Assembly (NCBI RefSeq): GCF_030254825.1 | Contig: NC_083369.1 | Location: 128,019,262-128,083,261, forward strand | DNA length: 64,000 nucleotides | Direction: 5' to 3' | Source of the DNA: Meriones unguiculatus | Lineage: Eukaryota > Chordata > Mammalia > Rodentia > Muridae | Shown here: positions 61,545 to 64,000 of the stretch, one piece after another | How positions within the stretch are numbered: position 1 is the stretch's first letter | How the letters are laid out: every line of letters starts with the position of its first letter | The notes under the pieces: generated by a model | Database searches by the model: none | Told to the model about the DNA's origin: nothing | What the model saw: only the letters and a program-made list of their open reading frames with translations | Translations under genes and position numbers: made by a program

Positions 61545-61928
61545 TTTAATACAGTTTATTCACTTTGTATTCCAGCTGTAGCCCCCTCCCACATGCCCTT
61601 CCAATCCTGCCTTCCCTCCCTCTTCTCCCCCCATGCCCTTCCTCAGTCCACTGACCCTGGATGCACTGTCTTCCACTGTGATCTGGTAAGGCTTGCCCCT
61701 CTCAGGGGACAGTAATCAAAGAGCCCACTATTTATTTCATGTCAGAGACAGTCCCTGTTTCCCTTACTGGGGAGCCCACTTGGAGACTGAGCTGCCATGG
61801 GCTACATCTGTGCAGAGGTTCTAGGTCATCTCCTTGCAAGGTCCTGGTTAGAATATCAGTCTCAGAAAAGACCCCCTGGGCCTAGATTTTTTGGTTCTGT
61901 TGCACCCCTTGTGGAGCTCCTGTGCAGG
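61545..61928 (-). mobile_element. L1 3' end fragment, antisense
   Basis: TTATTCACTTTGTATTCCAG, CATGGGCTACATCTGTGCAG and TTGTGGAGCTCCTGTG. A segment is deleted in the region between TCAGTCCACTGA and TGGATGCACTGTC. Confidence 0.92.
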
Positions 61929-63044
61929 GGATATATTTTTATTGTTTAGATTTGCAAAATTTTTAGGATCAATGAGAATTTATGGTTCTTTGTAATATGC
62001 ATCATCGTATAGACATGTTCATGGAGTTCTGGAATAGAAATGGAGACAGAGTAAACAGCAAAGATAATTAACTACTCAGACTGTGAACTAATGGGAAGCG
62101 CTGGAGGAGAAAACAAGAAATTTCCATCAGAAATAAGGGAGTGGTTTTGTTTTATTATTTTGTGTCCTTTTACAAAAGCATGAGTTCTCCCAGTATTCTC
62201 ACAAAGACTATGGGAAATGTTTTAGTGAGTTCATGGGGTTTTGGTGGGAGCACTTTGGCAAGGAAGGACATCCAAGGAAGAGAAATTGGTTTGTAAATCT
62301 AGGCCTCACCCTAATTGTGGATATAATAAAAGCACACCACACTGTTTGATTGGAAGAATGGCCACCAGACATTGTGGTCTGACAAAAACAAGCAAGCAAG
62401 CAAACAAACAGCCCACCTCTCATCCCCAAAATTTCATAGTATAAAACCCAGCTTAGGTTACCACTGGCCTAAAAAACTCCTCCAGTGGCTTTCCCTGACT
62501 ATAGCCAAAAGTGTCTTGAATTATGGGTCTGTTATCTTTCCATGCTACTGCTGCTTTTTTTTTTTCTAGCCCTGTCTTTTGGCCCCATTGGCTGCCTTTC
62601 AGTTTTTCAAACACATCATGCTCTTCCCTGCTTTCAAGCTTATACACATAGTTCTCTCTGCCTTGAAAATCCTTACCACTATCCTTTCCAGGAAAAAATC
62701 TAGGACTTTTTATTGTCAGAATATTTGTTTCTGTCTGACAGTCCTAAGTAAATACTCACTGTTAGTCTTAGACCTTTGTTTATATTTCTTCACAGCATAA
62801 TACAGTTTGTAATTGTTTTACTTATAGAGATGTTTACTTGGAGGAGTAATGTTGTGTATATACTTAGGTGTGATTTCTTCTAATAGAAAATGAGAACTTT
62901 TTGAGGGAAAGAACCTTGGTTATTTTGTACACTACAGTATATCTGGGCTTGTCATGCAAATCTGGATTCACACACAGTCACTGAATGAAATGATCCACTA
63001 GCATTATTCCTGGATGCTGTAGTTTAGAGGTGGCTGAATGATCC

Positions 63045-63440
63045 TTGTATTAGTAAGTTTTATATTGCTACAACATATTGCCTGATGCTGCATAATATAT
63101 GAAGAAAAGAGATTTATTTAGCTCCCAGTTTTGGAGGCTCACGGTATTAATCTAAGTATTATCTCTAGTCTGGTGAAGACCGTGATCAGCAGAAGGCATT
63201 GTGGTGGAAATGGATGTAATACAGTGGAGAAGCTGGGCTTCTTTTAAGAAACAACCACCTCCTGAGAAATCTATGAGAACTTTATTTATCTCTTCCCTGA
63301 AGCAGTGCCATTAGTGACCCAACCTCCTCCTGTAGTAAAGCCTCATCTCTTAAGTATTATTACTGTCTCCCATATTACTACACTTGGAAAAGAATCAAAC
63401 TTCTATTGTGGAGAAAATGGTATCCAAATCATGGCAGTTT
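63045..63440 (+). repeat. dispersed repeat, possibly MaLR-type LTR (reversed)
   Basis: TTGTATTAGTAAGTTTTATA, AAAAGAGATTTATTTAGCTC, GGAGGCTCACGG and TGACCCAACCTCCTCC resemble mammalian MaLR LTRs read backwards. It is strongly decayed. Confidence 0.45.
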
Positions 63441-63905
63441 CCAAATTAGAGTATAGTCAAGATGTTCTGGTCCATGTTACTTCTTCAGGTTGAACACTGA
63501 GTCCTGGTCTTGGAACACTTTTTCCATACTTAGTTTAGAAATGTTAAGTTTCTGCACAGCTTAAGTCTCCTCTTTTGCTTCTCAGATCCAAGCCTGGACA
63601 AAGAGAAAGAAACTCCATAGCCAGTCATTTTCAAATTACACCTTAATTTAATGTTTTGCTCTGTGCTTTTCCTAGCTCATAAATGTTAGTTAAGTGACCA
63701 TCTTTTATCGAGCCATGACTATTCTGGTTCTGACAGAGAGATGTTTCAGTTGGCGTTTCTGTGTTAATTCCTCAAACATAGTTCTCTTGAAGTGTAGCAA
63801 CCTGTGAATACAAGTATCTTCAGACTGTCTCCCTATTGGATGTTCCTCAGGCATCCACAAATAACCTTTCTTAAATTGACTCATTTTCTTTATTTTTATG
63901 ATTTA

Positions 63906-63908
<3 letters not shown>

Positions 63909-63938
<30 letters not shown>
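63909..63938 (+). repeat. (GT)n microsatellite
   Basis: 15 uninterrupted GT units. Confidence 0.95.
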
Positions 63939-63940
<2 letters not shown>

Positions 63941-64000
63941 CTGCCTGTGTTTATGTATAGCATGTACATGCAGGATCCTGTGGAAGCCAAAGGGGCCACA

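Larger units (their letters stand above)
60646..64000 (+). other. Efhc2: Efhc2 intron 11 (5' part)
   Basis: It contains an antisense L1 end and a dispersed repeat. I recognise nothing in 60650-61540, 61930-63040 (short CAAG/CAAA run at 62390-62410, T run at 62556-62567) or 63440-63905. Confidence 0.8.

Noticed and set aside
1..64000. CRISPR arrays, operons, riboswitches, bacterial promoters
   Set aside because: The sequence is mammalian intronic DNA. Direct repeats here are microsatellites or retrotransposons.

Overview
This is mammalian nuclear DNA from a muroid rodent. The evidence is spliced exons with GT/AG boundaries, long AT-rich introns, CA/TG microsatellites, rodent SINEs (B1, B2, B3, B4 and old ID-like copies) and many L1/Lx fragments with the muroid-type 3' UTR. 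Mouse, rat or a cricetid cannot be separated from sequence alone. The ID-like copies are few and decayed, which argues mildly against rat.

The only host gene I can support is Efhc2 (EF-hand domain containing 2), on the + strand. Nine consecutive coding exons run from 7963 to 60645. All reading frames are open, the phases match at every junction, and they give about 505 codons. By comparison with the human protein as I know it (about 749 residues), they cover roughly residues 78 to 583. That is all three DM10 domains plus the linker into the C-terminal EF-hand region. The first two coding exons lie upstream of the window and the EF-hand exons downstream, so the whole 64 kb is the interior of one gene. 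EFHC2 is X-linked in mammals, and the heavy L1 load (roughly a quarter of the window by my boundaries) fits an X location. EFHC1/EFHC2 (Rib72 family) are microtubule inner proteins of ciliary and flagellar doublets.

Layout. 1-7962 is intron 2 and opens with a 2.7 kb sense L1 that still carries a nearly open reverse-transcriptase frame. Then come exon 3 (7963-8113), an 11.9 kb intron, exons 4-7 (20041-27797), an 8.7 kb intron with nested L1/B2 insertions and a solo LTR, exon 8 (36537-36702), a 16 kb intron with two large antisense L1 copies and a hAT-Charlie element, exon 9 (52682-52824), exon 10 (56643-56839), exon 11 (60515-60645), and the start of the next intron.

No new multi-gene system is present. 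The points most worth a second look are an L1 that landed about 43 nt from the exon 10 splice acceptor, a solo LTR with a perfect 5-bp target duplication inserted in the A-tail of an unidentified retrocopy-like sequence, recent B2 insertions with clear target duplications, and two old L1 copies that have each lost much of the reverse-transcriptase core by internal deletion.
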